Shown here: positions 6,991 to 16,249 of the stretch, piece by piece | Layout: each line of letters starts with the position of its first letter | How positions within the stretch are numbered: position 1 is the first letter of the stretch | Assembly: GCA_944368215.1 (NCBI GenBank) | Contig: CALVWX010000003.1 | Location: 45,430 to 109,429, forward strand | DNA from: an uncultured Clostridia bacterium | GTDB lineage: Bacteria > Bacillota > Clostridia > Christensenellales > Borkfalkiaceae | Length of the DNA stretch: 64,000 nt | Direction: 5' to 3' | Position numbers and translations under genes: made by a program | Notes under the pieces: generated by a model | The model's database searches: none | Seen by the model: the letters and a program-made list of their open reading frames with translations, nothing else | Told to the model about the DNA's origin: nothing

Positions 6991-8697
6991 TTACAGATTA
7001 TTTGCTTTGATAAATCTTTTAAGACACTCGCACTGGCGGCCCTGACTGTCGTAGCCGGTGTCGTTGCAGATTTTGCACTTGTATTTGGGAGTGAAATCGT
7101 CCTTCGAAATGCCGAGCTCTTTCAGCCGTGCGTCGCCGCGTGCCTGAAGATCAGATATGCGTTCCGCAATTTGTTTTGCGCACTGTTCGTCGCTTACTTC
7201 GGCAAACGCCTGTTTTATGGAAAGGGAATTGAGCTGCTTGCGTATATCGGCATAAGCCGGGTCTTTCATGGCCTTTTCAAGCGCCTTGTCGGCGCGCGCT
7301 TTGGCCGCTGCGCGCAGATCGTAGTAATGCCTTTCAATAATCGCCTTCTTGCTTTCGCCTCCCGCAGAGGAAGTGGTGCGTTCGGGCAGGTTTTCGGGCG
7401 AGGTTATTCCTTCGGTTTTCCATGAAGACAGAACGGCATTCATATAGGCTACGGGGTTGCTCTTTCCCGCGGCGGCATCTGCGGCGGCAAAAATCATTTC
7501 GTCAGAAAAATTCCATTCGCGCCATTTTTTAAGGCATTGTCTGTCGTGCTCGATAATTTTTCTGGTCAGTCCGCAATGCTTTAAAATGTTTTTAATCAGC
7601 TTGTCTTCCGCGGCGACTTTTTCAAGTTTTTCCGTGACCGCGCTCTGCGTAATTACGCCTTCGTCATACAAGGACATTACATAATCGTTCATTTTTTCAA
7701 ATGAATTTTTGCCTTGCAGAAAGCAATAATCGGCGATGAGCGCCAACGTGTCGTTATCGAATCCGCAGTCGCGCCATGCGCTTACGTAGGTATCCACGTA
7801 GGGGGAAGCGTCCTGTATGTATACGCCCAGCGATTTTGCTATCTCTGCCGCGCACGCATAGAGAGAATTCCTCGCCTTGCAGTAATCTTCTATTTCTTTG
7901 GGGTCGAACTTTCTGTTTTTATACAACTCTTCAAGCGCCTCGCCTATTTTCTGCATGTTTCTCGCCTTGAAATAGCGTGCGGCGCATGTGATGGCTTCAT
8001 CGGTAAAGCCGAGCTCTTTGGTCCATTTTTCATAAAGCGCGTTGTCGTCGGGGTCGGGGCGGCGGTTGATTGAAAGCGTCGAAAAAATCCTGACGAGCGC
8101 GGGGGTGGAAGAGGTGTATGACGACAGCTTTTCTTCAACTTTTGCCGCCGTGGTAATGCCTTCATCGGCAAAGCTTTTGGCTACTTTCTTTATGTATGCG
8201 AACCTGATATCGTCGCTCTTAAGATTTACGCAATAATTTATAATCATCAAAAGGGCGTTCTGGTCGAAGGAATATTCGTCCATCAGGTAAAAATATTCCA
8301 TGAATTCGTTTGTGGAAATCATCCTGCCTGTTATTATCGATTGGACTGCGGAGGCAAAAGAGGAATATTTTTCAGGTTTTAATTTTTTTGGCGAGCCGTA
8401 AACGTTTTCGGCGTCGAGCATTCTCACTTCGAACGGAGAACGCGATGTTATCGACGCGAGCTCGAATTCTTCCAGATATTCGAAGCAGTTTTTAACGTCG
8501 TCTTCGCTCATCTCCAGCTTGCGGGCGAAATCTTCTACCGTGTAATTTTTAATGCCGCTCTGAAACACGTACAGTGCAAACAGATAAACCTTGACAGACT
8601 GCGCGTCGAGTACGGGCAGATATTTGGTTATAAATTTGTTTTCTATCTGCGTAATGCCTTTCGCAGTAAGCTCGTCAGCCGCCGAAATAAAAGCCAT
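6991..8697 (-). CDS. DnaD/DnaB_2-type primosome protein with a DnaI-like zinc tail
   Basis: 568 residues. The N-terminal ~95 residues are a winged-helix domain as in DnaD/DnaB of Bacillota. Four related helical modules follow (about 132-182, 222-272, 303-357, 388-437). Each has an aromatic-x-x-W/Y start, a hydrophobic ALI/AIT helix and an end like the DnaB_2/DnaD C-terminal motif (YxxxWxxxGI). The last ~110 residues are charged and helical, ending in a zinc knuckle (C541, C544, C556, C558 in CxxCNDTGY...CxC). That resembles the N-terminal helicase-binding part of DnaI-type loaders, but no AAA+ domain follows. The protein should act in loading the replicative helicase, which is encoded at 14754. 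The start ATG has a GGGGGAG site. Confidence 0.8.
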   Translation of the reverse strand: MAFISAADELTAKGITQIENKFITKYLPVLDAQSVKVYLFALYVFQSGIKNYTVEDFARKLEMSEDDVKNCFEYLEEFELASITSRSPFEVRMLDAENVYGSPKKLKPEKYSSFASAVQSIITGRMISTNEFMEYFYLMDEYSFDQNALLMIINYCVNLKSDDIRFAYIKKVAKSFADEGITTAAKVEEKLSSYTSSTPALVRIFSTLSINRRPDPDDNALYEKWTKELGFTDEAITCAARYFKARNMQKIGEALEELYKNRKFDPKEIEDYCKARNSLYACAAEIAKSLGVYIQDASPYVDTYVSAWRDCGFDNDTLALIADYCFLQGKNSFEKMNDYVMSLYDEGVITQSAVTEKLEKVAAEDKLIKNILKHCGLTRKIIEHDRQCLKKWREWNFSDEMIFAAADAAAGKSNPVAYMNAVLSSWKTEGITSPENLPERTTSSAGGESKKAIIERHYYDLRAAAKARADKALEKAMKDPAYADIRKQLNSLSIKQAFAEVSDEQCAKQIAERISDLQARGDARLKELGISKDDFTPKYKCKICNDTGYDSQGRQCECLKRFIKANNL

Positions 8698-8722
8698 GTG
8701 GTAAAACTCCCCCGTTCAACGC

Positions 8723-8772
8723 TTGATTTATTGCACAAAAAGGGCTATAATATTATCCGGAATAATTCCGGA
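8723..8772 (+). promoter_or_regulatory. Promoter with a palindromic operator at the start site
   Basis: The -35 TTGATT (8723-8728) and -10 TATAAT (8746-8751) are 17 bp apart. A perfect 17-bp palindrome (TCCGGAAT-A-ATTCCGGA, 8756-8772) covers the expected start of transcription, so a repressor could bind there. It would serve the hydrolase-like gene at 8886. Confidence 0.6.
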
Positions 8773-8885
8773 CCGCCGTGTGAATTTAATTATAACCCGA
8801 CGGCAGGAAAATTGCAATTATATTCGCGAGCTTTAAGCGCGGAAATTCCTTGCGGCGAATGCCGCCGTGTATTCAGGAGAGAATT

Positions 8886-10559
8886 TTGTCAACAATTTTA
8901 ACGCCCAGTTCCCTTTGGAAAGATTTCGACGACAGCTTGCCGCTCATGGAAGTAACTACCGACGTGACCACGCGCAACGGCGTAACATATGAAAGCGTAA
9001 AATTCCTCGGCCGCGAAACAGGCGCGGGCAGGGTAATTATTTACGGTAAGTTTGCCCGCTCGCAGGAGAATCCTTCGTCCGACGGAATTCTCGTAATGCC
9101 GGACAGTTGCGATACGGTGGATGAAGAGTTGCTTACCATGTTTGTCAAGGGCGGTTATTCTGCGTTCATGGTTGATATCAGGGGAGAATGGGAGGATACC
9201 GAAAATTACACCGTGTATCCTTCCGACGTCGCTTACGCAAATTATGCACAGGCGGGCAGACACCTTGACTATGTCGATGAAAGCGCTGATAAAACTTCCT
9301 GGTACGAGTGGGTTGCGGTCGGGCTGTACGCCCGTAAATTTTTGGAACAGCGCCTTAATTGTCAGAAGATAGGCCTCGTCGGCATACGCGACGGCGGCGA
9401 AGTCGTGTGGAAGCTGGCATATGCGGGCAATTTTGCCTGCGCCGTCCCCGTGTGCGCCGTCGGTTGGCGCGCTTACCGCGGCTATAATAAATTCGGCGAA
9501 GCCGAACCTGCATTCGATGAGGAAAGGCATCGCTTTATTGCCGCGATCGATTCGCAGTCATACGCCCCTTACGTAAAATGTCCTGTCCTTATGCTCTGCT
9601 CGACTAACGATCCCCAGTTTGATTACGACAGGGCCTACGATACTTTTTCGCGCATCAATCCGCAATTTATCGACGACAGCGTCATTTCATATTCAGTAAA
9701 AAGTAACGCCTGTATCGGCATGAAGAGCGTAAAAGATATGTTTATGTTCTTCGATAAATACGTCAAAGACCGTCAGGTGTTCATCTCCAAGCCGGCAGAA
9801 ATTTCAGTCGGCGTCGACGAAAACTCAAACCTCGTCGGGCGCGTGCTGATAGACGGAGCGGGCGAAGTGGAACAGATAGGCATGTTCATGGCCGAAGACT
9901 GCGTCAGTCCGACCATACGCGACTGGATGCGCGCACGTCCCGCGGAAGGAGGAGAAGCGAACCGCATTTTTTACTTTGATGTATACGAGAAAACGAGCAT
10001 TTTATTTGCCATATGCTACGTAACATACACAAACGGATTTACCGTATGGTCCAAAATTACCGTAAAAAAACTCAGCGGTGCATTCAGGAACAGCCGTCCT
10101 AAAAGCAGAGTCATGTACTCCGTCCGCAACGGCAACGATTGTTTTTCGCTTGCCGACAGCGCAAGCCATTCCATAGCGAAAACCTTTTTTGTAAACGAGG
10201 ATTGCTTTCCTAGGATAGTTGACTGCGGCGAGGGCCTTCAGGGTTTGTATTCGCCCTGCGGGTTATCGACATACAGATTCAATAGTCCAAGTTTTGCGCC
10301 TTGCGCAGACAGCATGCTCAAGCTTGACGTCTATTCAGCCGATGACTGTATTCTTGATTTGATAATGATGAGCGTTGCCGACGGAACGGAATACTCATTC
10401 AGGGTCGGTCTCGTCGGGGGAGTGTGGCAGAACATTGTGCTCGAAAGCAAACTTTTCAAGAGCGCGGATGGAAAGTCTTTATCCGATTTTACTGCAGGAC
10501 TTATGTTTACGCTCAGGTGCCCTTCTCAATACGCCGTCAATAACGTAATGTGGCTTTAA
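8886..10559 (+). CDS. Alpha/beta-hydrolase-fold protein lacking the Ser nucleophile
   Basis: 557 residues from the TTG at 8886, which has AGGAG six bases upstream; an in-frame ATG at 8859 is an alternative. The first ~300 residues resemble acyl-peptidase/acetyl-esterase or CocE-type hydrolases (YSAFMVDIRGEW, GLVGIRDGGEVVWKLA, LMLCSTNDPQFDYD). A C-terminal ~220 residues are beta-rich. The nucleophile elbow, normally GxSxG, reads GIRDG (Asp169), and the expected catalytic His region reads SNACIGM (Ala275). It is probably not a classical Ser hydrolase and may be a pseudoenzyme or use Asp. No signal peptide is seen. It ends next to the signal peptidase gene. Confidence 0.65.
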   Translation: MSTILTPSSLWKDFDDSLPLMEVTTDVTTRNGVTYESVKFLGRETGAGRVIIYGKFARSQENPSSDGILVMPDSCDTVDEELLTMFVKGGYSAFMVDIRGEWEDTENYTVYPSDVAYANYAQAGRHLDYVDESADKTSWYEWVAVGLYARKFLEQRLNCQKIGLVGIRDGGEVVWKLAYAGNFACAVPVCAVGWRAYRGYNKFGEAEPAFDEERHRFIAAIDSQSYAPYVKCPVLMLCSTNDPQFDYDRAYDTFSRINPQFIDDSVISYSVKSNACIGMKSVKDMFMFFDKYVKDRQVFISKPAEISVGVDENSNLVGRVLIDGAGEVEQIGMFMAEDCVSPTIRDWMRARPAEGGEANRIFYFDVYEKTSILFAICYVTYTNGFTVWSKITVKKLSGAFRNSRPKSRVMYSVRNGNDCFSLADSASHSIAKTFFVNEDCFPRIVDCGEGLQGLYSPCGLSTYRFNSPSFAPCADSMLKLDVYSADDCILDLIMMSVADGTEYSFRVGLVGGVWQNIVLESKLFKSADGKSLSDFTAGLMFTLRCPSQYAVNNVMWL

Positions 10560-10561
10560 GG

Positions 10562-11227
10562 ATGAACCAGTTTCCTATTTCGATAGGCGGGCGCGGCGGC
10601 AACCGCTTTGCAACTGCCGCCTTAAACTGTTTAATAATAATTCTTGTGCTCGTTCTCGTGCTCGAGCTGACATTTTTTTCAAGATTCAGGCGTTTTTATG
10701 TCGTAGGAGATTCAATGTATCCCACGCTTACCGGAGCGGATTATTACTACAATTCCCGCGGCGAACGCGTTATCGAAAGCGGCGGGGACTACGTTTATGC
10801 CGACACATACTCATCGCCGCAGCGCGGCGATATCGTCGTGATTACTACGGATAACGGAATGGGCGGCCGCACTACAATTATAAAGCGGGCGATTGCCTTC
10901 GGCGGGGAGAGCGTCGAACTTGTTGAAGGCGTGCTTTGTATAGACGGTGAAGAGATAACGGAAGATTATGTCTCCGCCGAAAATAATGACCCCGACAACA
11001 TTTACAATACTTTCGGCCCGGCAACCGTGCCGGAAGGCTGTGTGTTTGTGCTCGGCGACAATCGCAACGTCAGCATAGACAGCCGCGACCATTACGGCAT
11101 GATTGAGCTTTCGGACGTGGTCGGCGTCGTCAGCGGGTGGTCGCTCGATTTAAGGGGATTGATTACCCCCGTCAGCACTTTTTTTGATTTTACCCTGCCC
11201 GGAGTATTTTCGGGTTGCGGAAGTTAA
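10562..11227 (+). CDS. lepB: Type I signal peptidase (SipS/LepB type)
   Basis: 221 residues from the ATG at 10562; a GTG at 10550 overlapping the previous gene is an alternative. One N-terminal membrane helix (LNCLIIILVLVLVLELTFF) is followed by the catalytic boxes: Ser51 in GDSMYPTL, Lys108 in TIIKRAIAFGG, and box E GDNRNVSIDSRDHYG. This is the Ser/Lys type that removes general secretory signal peptides outside the membrane. It differs from the two Ser/His SipW-type enzymes at 59292 and 63199. It begins 2 bp after the hydrolase-like gene and is probably cotranscribed with it. Confidence 0.9.
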   Translation: MNQFPISIGGRGGNRFATAALNCLIIILVLVLVLELTFFSRFRRFYVVGDSMYPTLTGADYYYNSRGERVIESGGDYVYADTYSSPQRGDIVVITTDNGMGGRTTIIKRAIAFGGESVELVEGVLCIDGEEITEDYVSAENNDPDNIYNTFGPATVPEGCVFVLGDNRNVSIDSRDHYGMIELSDVVGVVSGWSLDLRGLITPVSTFFDFTLPGVFSGCGS

Positions 11228-11251
11228 TAATAATTTACAGGAGAAAATATT

Positions 11252-11521
11252 ATGCGTGCGGTAGTTACCGTCGTAGGTAAGGACAAAACAGGTATCATCT
11301 CAAAAGTTTCAACATTTCTCGCCGAAAGAAACGTTAACATACTCGATATCAGCCAGACAATTATGGATGAATATTTCGCCATGATAATGATGGTTGATTT
11401 AAGCCGCGCAAGCGTTGAGCTCGCTCCTCTGGCCGAAGAGTGCCGCGCCATGGGTGAAAAAATCGGCATGTCGATACACATTCAGCACGAAGATATCTTC
11501 AATGCCATGCACAGCGTTTAA
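11252..11521 (+). CDS. ACT domain protein (UPF0237)
   Basis: 89 residues forming a single ACT domain: MRAVVTVVGKDKTGIISKVSTFLAERNVNILDISQTI, then a second beta-alpha-beta half. It matches the UPF0237/GcvR-like family of free-standing ACT proteins. CAGGAG precedes the ATG. The gene lies 10 bp before the PFL-family gene, a pairing conserved in many Bacillota. ACT domains usually bind amino acids or similar ligands; the ligand here is unknown. Confidence 0.9.
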   Translation: MRAVVTVVGKDKTGIISKVSTFLAERNVNILDISQTIMDEYFAMIMMVDLSRASVELAPLAEECRAMGEKIGMSIHIQHEDIFNAMHSV

Positions 11522-11531
11522 GGGGTGAAAG

Positions 11532-12887
11532 ATGTTCAATTATAAAGACGTTCTCGAAACCATAGAGATGGTGGAGAGGGAGCACCTCGATATCCGCACG
11601 GTTACGATGGGCATATCCCTTTTGCCTTGCATACGCGCAACGGCGGAGGAAACTGCGCGCTGTGTGTACGATACAGTCTGCAAAAAAGCCAAAGACATAG
11701 TAAAAGTTACGGGCGAGCTTTCGGCTGAATACGGCATTCCCATTGTAAATAAGCGCGTCTCCGTTACGCCCGTAAGTCTTATCTGCGCGCCCTTTGCGGA
11801 CAAGGCGCACCTAATCGGTAAAGCGCTCGACGACGCGGCAAAGGAACTCGGAATAGATTTCCTCGGCGGTTATTCGGCCCTCGTTCACAAGGGTATGGCC
11901 GATTACGAGCGTCGTTTTATACAAAGCATACCTCAGGTATTGGCGCAGACCGAAAGGCTGTGTTCGTCCGTCAACGTCGGCTCTTCAAAGTCGGGCATCA
12001 ACATGGATGCTGTCAAGCTCATGGGCGAAATCGTCAAACAGACTGCCGGCCTCACGGCCGACAGGGACGGTTTCGGCTGTGCAAAGCTCGTCGTATTCTG
12101 TAACGCGGTTGAGGACAACCCCTTTATGGCGGGAGCGTTCCACGGCGTAGGCGAAAGCGGCACGGTTATAAATGTCGGCGTATCCGGCCCCGGCGTCGTT
12201 CAGCACGCCATAGAGGCCATTCCGGACGCAGATTTATCCGACCTTGCCGAAATGATCAAGCGCACGGCGTTCAAGATTACGAGGGCGGGTCAGCTCATCG
12301 CAAAAGAGGCGGCCAAGCGCCTCGGCGCGGAGTTCGGCATAGTCGATCTTTCGCTCGCACCCACGCCTGCGCGCGGCGATTCTGTTGCTCAGATTCTCGA
12401 GGAAATGGGGCTCGAATGCGTAGGGACGCACGGCACCACGGCCTGCCTTGCTATGCTTAATGACGCAGTCAAAAAGGGCGGCGTAATGGCAAGTTCGCGC
12501 GTCGGCGGACTTTCAGGCGCGTTTATTCCTGTATCTGAAGATATAGGCATGATCGAAGCTGCCGAAAAAGGCGTGCTTTGCCTCGACAAGCTTGAAGCAA
12601 TGACGGCCGTCTGTTCGGTAGGTCTCGACATGATAGCCGTACCCGGCGATACCACTGCCGACACGATAAGTGCAATCATTGCTGACGAAGCGGCAATAGG
12701 CATGATAAATAACAAAACTACCGCCGTAAGGGTAATCCCCGCTCCGGGAAAGGGCGTCGGAGATCAGGTAAATTTCGGCGGACTTTTGGGCAGGGCGCCC
12801 GTCATTCCCGTGCACAACCAGTCGGCGAATAAATTCATACGCAGGGGCGGGCTAATTCCCGCACCTATACATTCAAATAAAAACTAA
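11532..12887 (+). CDS. PFL family protein (UPF0210/DUF711)
   Basis: A 451-residue protein of the UPF0210 family, full length. Typical blocks are [11 protein letters not shown] near the start, [37 protein letters not shown] and the Gly-rich C-terminal [18 protein letters not shown]. It has a pyruvate-formate-lyase-like fold by family knowledge but no demonstrated glycyl radical motif. Its function is unknown. It is coupled to the ACT protein upstream, which may sense its ligand. A terminator follows at 12895. Confidence 0.9.
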   Translation: MFNYKDVLETIEMVEREHLDIRTVTMGISLLPCIRATAEETARCVYDTVCKKAKDIVKVTGELSAEYGIPIVNKRVSVTPVSLICAPFADKAHLIGKALDDAAKELGIDFLGGYSALVHKGMADYERRFIQSIPQVLAQTERLCSSVNVGSSKSGINMDAVKLMGEIVKQTAGLTADRDGFGCAKLVVFCNAVEDNPFMAGAFHGVGESGTVINVGVSGPGVVQHAIEAIPDADLSDLAEMIKRTAFKITRAGQLIAKEAAKRLGAEFGIVDLSLAPTPARGDSVAQILEEMGLECVGTHGTTACLAMLNDAVKKGGVMASSRVGGLSGAFIPVSEDIGMIEAAEKGVLCLDKLEAMTAVCSVGLDMIAVPGDTTADTISAIIADEAAIGMINNKTTAVRVIPAPGKGVGDQVNFGGLLGRAPVIPVHNQSANKFIRRGGLIPAPIHSNKN

Positions 12888-12894
12888 GCATATT

Positions 12895-12927
12895 CCGCGC
12901 AAAATACAGCGTATTTGCGGTTTTTTT
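12895..12927 (+). terminator. Terminator after the PFL-family gene
   Basis: An imperfect stem CCGCgCAAAATAC / GTATTTGCGG is followed by seven T (12921-12927). Confidence 0.75.
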
Positions 12928-12971
12928 GCGCACAGTTCAAATAATATCGAGCAGGAGGCAAATGCACAACG

Positions 12972-14747
12972 ATGCAGAGAAGTGAGGTAAAGGAGCAATA
13001 CAAATGGGCGATAGAGGATATTTATCCCACCGATGAAGCGTGGGAAGCCGATTACGACCGCGCAATGTCAATGATAAATTTTTCGCGCTATTCTGGCAAG
13101 CTGGGAGAAAAATCACAGCTTTTGGCCTTTCTCAAGGAGAACGACGAGTTCATGAAGCTTGCCGAAGCTCTGGCGGTATACGCATACATGAAGCACGACG
13201 AAGATGCGCGGATTGCAAAGTATACGTCGTACAACAGCAAGATGGGCATGCTCTTTTCCAAATATTCGGGTGACGTTGCGTTCTATGAGCCCGAGATGGC
13301 CAGACAGAGCGAAGCTTACCTCAATTCACTGGTTGCGGACGAACAATTCAGTGATTACGACTATCAGCTGAAACAGCTTATAAAGCGCAAACCGCATGTT
13401 CTTTCAGAAGCGGAGGAGAAGCTTATAGCGCTCGCGGGAGAAAGTTTTTCCACATTCAAGGAAACCTTCGGAATGATTGATAATGCCGATCTGCCCCTTC
13501 CCGAAATAGAGCTTGACGGCAAAAAAGTTAAACTTTCACACGGCCTCTACGGCCTCGTGATGCATTCTTCCGACAGGCAAAAAAGAAAGGAAGTCTACGA
13601 TAAATATTACGGCGCATACCAAAGCCTTATCAACACAATTACTTCAACCTATTACGGCAACGTAAAAAAGGATGTTTTTTACAGCAAGGCGTATAAATTC
13701 AATTCCTGCCTCGAGCGCGCCCTCTTCGAAGAGGATGTCGACAGGGTTGTATACGATAATCTTCTCGCCTCCGTTGAAAAGAGCTTCCCCGCGATGCACC
13801 GCTATATCGCCGACAGAAAAAAGATTTTAGGCTATGATAAGCTTTATTTCAGCGACGTATATGCTCCCCTCGTTTCGGATGTCGATTTCAAGCTGTCCTA
13901 CGACGAGGCTTACGAATATGTGATAAAGGGGCTTGCGCCCCTCGGCAAGGAGTATCAGGCTCTGCTTAAAAAGGGTCACGACGAGCGCTGGATAGACGTG
14001 GAGGAGACGGAAGGCAAGCGCAGCGGCGCATACTCAACGGGTGTTACGGGAATACATCCGTTTGTGCTTTTAAATTACCAGCCCACGCTCAACGATGTGT
14101 TTACCATAGCCCACGAAATGGGCCATTCGCTCCACACATATTTCTCTACGGCAAATCAGCCCTTCGCCAAAGCCGATTACCGCATTTTTGTGGCGGAAGT
14201 GGCCAGCACCGTAAACGAAGTGTTGCTTTTAAAGTACATGCTGAACGACGCCAAGGACGAAAATTTAAAGAAATATCTTTTAAATTATTATCTCGATACC
14301 ATCCGTGCGACGCTCCACAGGCAGACAATGTTTGCCGAATTTGAATTCAAGGCTCACGATATGGTAGAAAACGGCGAGCCTTTGACGAAAGAAAATCTCT
14401 GCTCGCTCTATGCTGACCTCGGCAAAAAGTATTACGGCGATGCAATAGAGCACGATTATAATATCTCCTGCGAATGGTGCAGAATTCCCCATTTCTATAA
14501 TGCGTTCTATGTCTACAAATATGCAACAGGCATAATCACGGCGATGAACATTGCACATAGAATTTTAACCGAAGGGGAGAGCGCCGTAAAAGATTACTTC
14601 AAATTCCTTTCGGGCGGTTCGTCTACCGACCCCGTGTCACTTTTAAAGCTTGCGGGCGTAGACCTCACAACGCTTAAACCATTTGAGTTTGCCATGTCTG
14701 AATTTGACAATACGCTCCGTCAGTTTGAAACATTAATGGGTTTATAA
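12972..14747 (+). CDS. pepF: Oligoendopeptidase F (M3 metallopeptidase)
   Basis: A 591-residue cytoplasmic zinc peptidase that cleaves short peptides. The HExxH motif is HEMGH at 381-385, in the family context TIAHEMGHSLHTYFS, with the downstream Glu in VAEVASTVNEV. Length and the closing C-terminal region (FLSGGSSTDPVSLLKLAGVDL) fit PepF. The AGGAGG at 12953-12958 is 13 bases from this ATG. A second ATG at 12962 opens an eight-codon frame (including stop) that ends at 12985, inside pepF in another frame. No operon partner is obvious upstream; dnaB follows after 6 bp. Confidence 0.95.
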   Translation: MQRSEVKEQYKWAIEDIYPTDEAWEADYDRAMSMINFSRYSGKLGEKSQLLAFLKENDEFMKLAEALAVYAYMKHDEDARIAKYTSYNSKMGMLFSKYSGDVAFYEPEMARQSEAYLNSLVADEQFSDYDYQLKQLIKRKPHVLSEAEEKLIALAGESFSTFKETFGMIDNADLPLPEIELDGKKVKLSHGLYGLVMHSSDRQKRKEVYDKYYGAYQSLINTITSTYYGNVKKDVFYSKAYKFNSCLERALFEEDVDRVVYDNLLASVEKSFPAMHRYIADRKKILGYDKLYFSDVYAPLVSDVDFKLSYDEAYEYVIKGLAPLGKEYQALLKKGHDERWIDVEETEGKRSGAYSTGVTGIHPFVLLNYQPTLNDVFTIAHEMGHSLHTYFSTANQPFAKADYRIFVAEVASTVNEVLLLKYMLNDAKDENLKKYLLNYYLDTIRATLHRQTMFAEFEFKAHDMVENGEPLTKENLCSLYADLGKKYYGDAIEHDYNISCEWCRIPHFYNAFYVYKYATGIITAMNIAHRILTEGESAVKDYFKFLSGGSSTDPVSLLKLAGVDLTTLKPFEFAMSEFDNTLRQFETLMGL

Positions 14748-14753
14748 AGTACT

Positions 14754-16205
14754 ATGCCAGACAAAACTAATGTTATGCCCAATCATTTAGACGCCGAACA
14801 GGCACTTTTGGGCTGCATGCTTATCGATAACGAAATTCTCCCGGACGTCCTTGAAAAGCTGAACGAAGACGATTTTTATCAGGAATCGCACCAGTACATT
14901 CTGTCTGCGATGAAGATAAATTACAACAGCCACAGGCCTGTCGATCTGGTCACTCTCATCGATAAGCTCGAAACGGAGGGCAATCTCGAAAAAGCGGGCG
15001 GGGTGTCGTACCTGACCGAGCTTACGCAGATTACGCCTTCTTCGGCAAATTACAACAGCTATTTCGATATTGTCCGCCGCGATTCTGTAAACCGCAGGTT
15101 AATCCGCGCTTCGCGCGATATCATCAAATATGCGCAGACGAGCGACGACAGTCTCCAGAGCGTCCAGTACGCCGAAAGCCTCGTCTATGATATTTCGAGA
15201 ACCAATGATTCGTCAACCGTAAAGGATATCCGCGAAAGCGACGCCATCGATCAGGTAATCAATAAATTTCAGCTGCTCGCAGAGGATAAGGACGCCTACC
15301 GCGGTGTAATGACGGGATTCACGCGGCTCGACAAATTAACAAACGGCCTGCAGAAAACCGACCTTATAGTCATTGCCGCCCGTCCCGGCATGGGTAAAAC
15401 TTCCATTGCGATGAATATAATCGAAAACGCCGCGCTCAATAACGACAAAGTGTGCGCCGTTTTCTCGCTTGAAATGCCCGAAACGCAGATAATCCAAAGG
15501 CTGATGTGCAGCTATGCGGGCGTTTCTATGTCCAAAGCGCTGTCGGGCGAACTTTCCCCCAACGAGTGGAAGAAGATTGCCAAAGCCAGCGAAAAAATGC
15601 GCAAGTGCCGTATAAATATTGACGATTCTTCGCGCGTAACTCCGGCGGAAATACTCTCAAAATGCCGCAGGATAAAGGCTAAAAACAACGGTCAGCTCGA
15701 CCTTGTGATGATTGACTACATACAGCTTATGTCGAGCGGCAAGAAGGGTGCGGAGGTAAACCGTACTCAGGAAGTTGCCGAAATTACACGCGAGTTAAAA
15801 ATTATGGCAAAGGAACTCAATGTTCCCGTCATTGCGCTTTCACAGCTCCGCCGTATGCAGACAAAGGAACCTCAGCTTTCCGACCTCCGCGAATCGGGCG
15901 CGATAGAGCAGGACGCCGACATAGTAATGTTCATCAACCGTCCCGACGTAACCGCTACCGACGAGGAGATTAAAAAGAACAATATCGTCAAGGGCATGGC
16001 GGACCTCATTATCGCCAAGCACCGCAACGGCGGCCTCGACAGAATAAAGCTCCGCTTCAAGGGCGAACTTACAAAGTTCGTCAATCCCGAACCCGACGAT
16101 GAAATTCAGGAGCCTATCTACGACAATCCCGAAAGCGGAGAGCAGGCGCCTTATCCCGCCGATTTTCAGGACGGCGGCGAACTTCCGGACGACCCTCCGT
16201 TCTGA
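14754..16205 (+). CDS. dnaB: Replicative DNA helicase DnaB (DnaC in Bacillus naming)
   Basis: 483 residues. The N-terminal DnaB domain (~10-110, PNHLDAEQALLGCMLI) is followed by a linker and the RecA-like motor, with Walker A ARPGMGKTS near residue 210, Walker B LVMIDYIQLM near 315, and the QLRR and LRESGAIEQDAD motifs. It unwinds DNA at the replication fork as a hexamer. No intein is present. The DnaD/DnaI-like protein at 6991 is a likely loading partner. Confidence 0.97.
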   Translation: MPDKTNVMPNHLDAEQALLGCMLIDNEILPDVLEKLNEDDFYQESHQYILSAMKINYNSHRPVDLVTLIDKLETEGNLEKAGGVSYLTELTQITPSSANYNSYFDIVRRDSVNRRLIRASRDIIKYAQTSDDSLQSVQYAESLVYDISRTNDSSTVKDIRESDAIDQVINKFQLLAEDKDAYRGVMTGFTRLDKLTNGLQKTDLIVIAARPGMGKTSIAMNIIENAALNNDKVCAVFSLEMPETQIIQRLMCSYAGVSMSKALSGELSPNEWKKIAKASEKMRKCRINIDDSSRVTPAEILSKCRRIKAKNNGQLDLVMIDYIQLMSSGKKGAEVNRTQEVAEITRELKIMAKELNVPVIALSQLRRMQTKEPQLSDLRESGAIEQDADIVMFINRPDVTATDEEIKKNNIVKGMADLIIAKHRNGGLDRIKLRFKGELTKFVNPEPDDEIQEPIYDNPESGEQAPYPADFQDGGELPDDPPF

Positions 16206-16249
16206 TTTACATAATCAAGTGTGTGCAAGTGCGCACATAACATAAATAA

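Noticed and set aside
8698-8901. 67-residue plus-strand frame before the hydrolase-like gene
   Set aside because: It spans the promoter and palindrome and overlaps the true start region in another frame.
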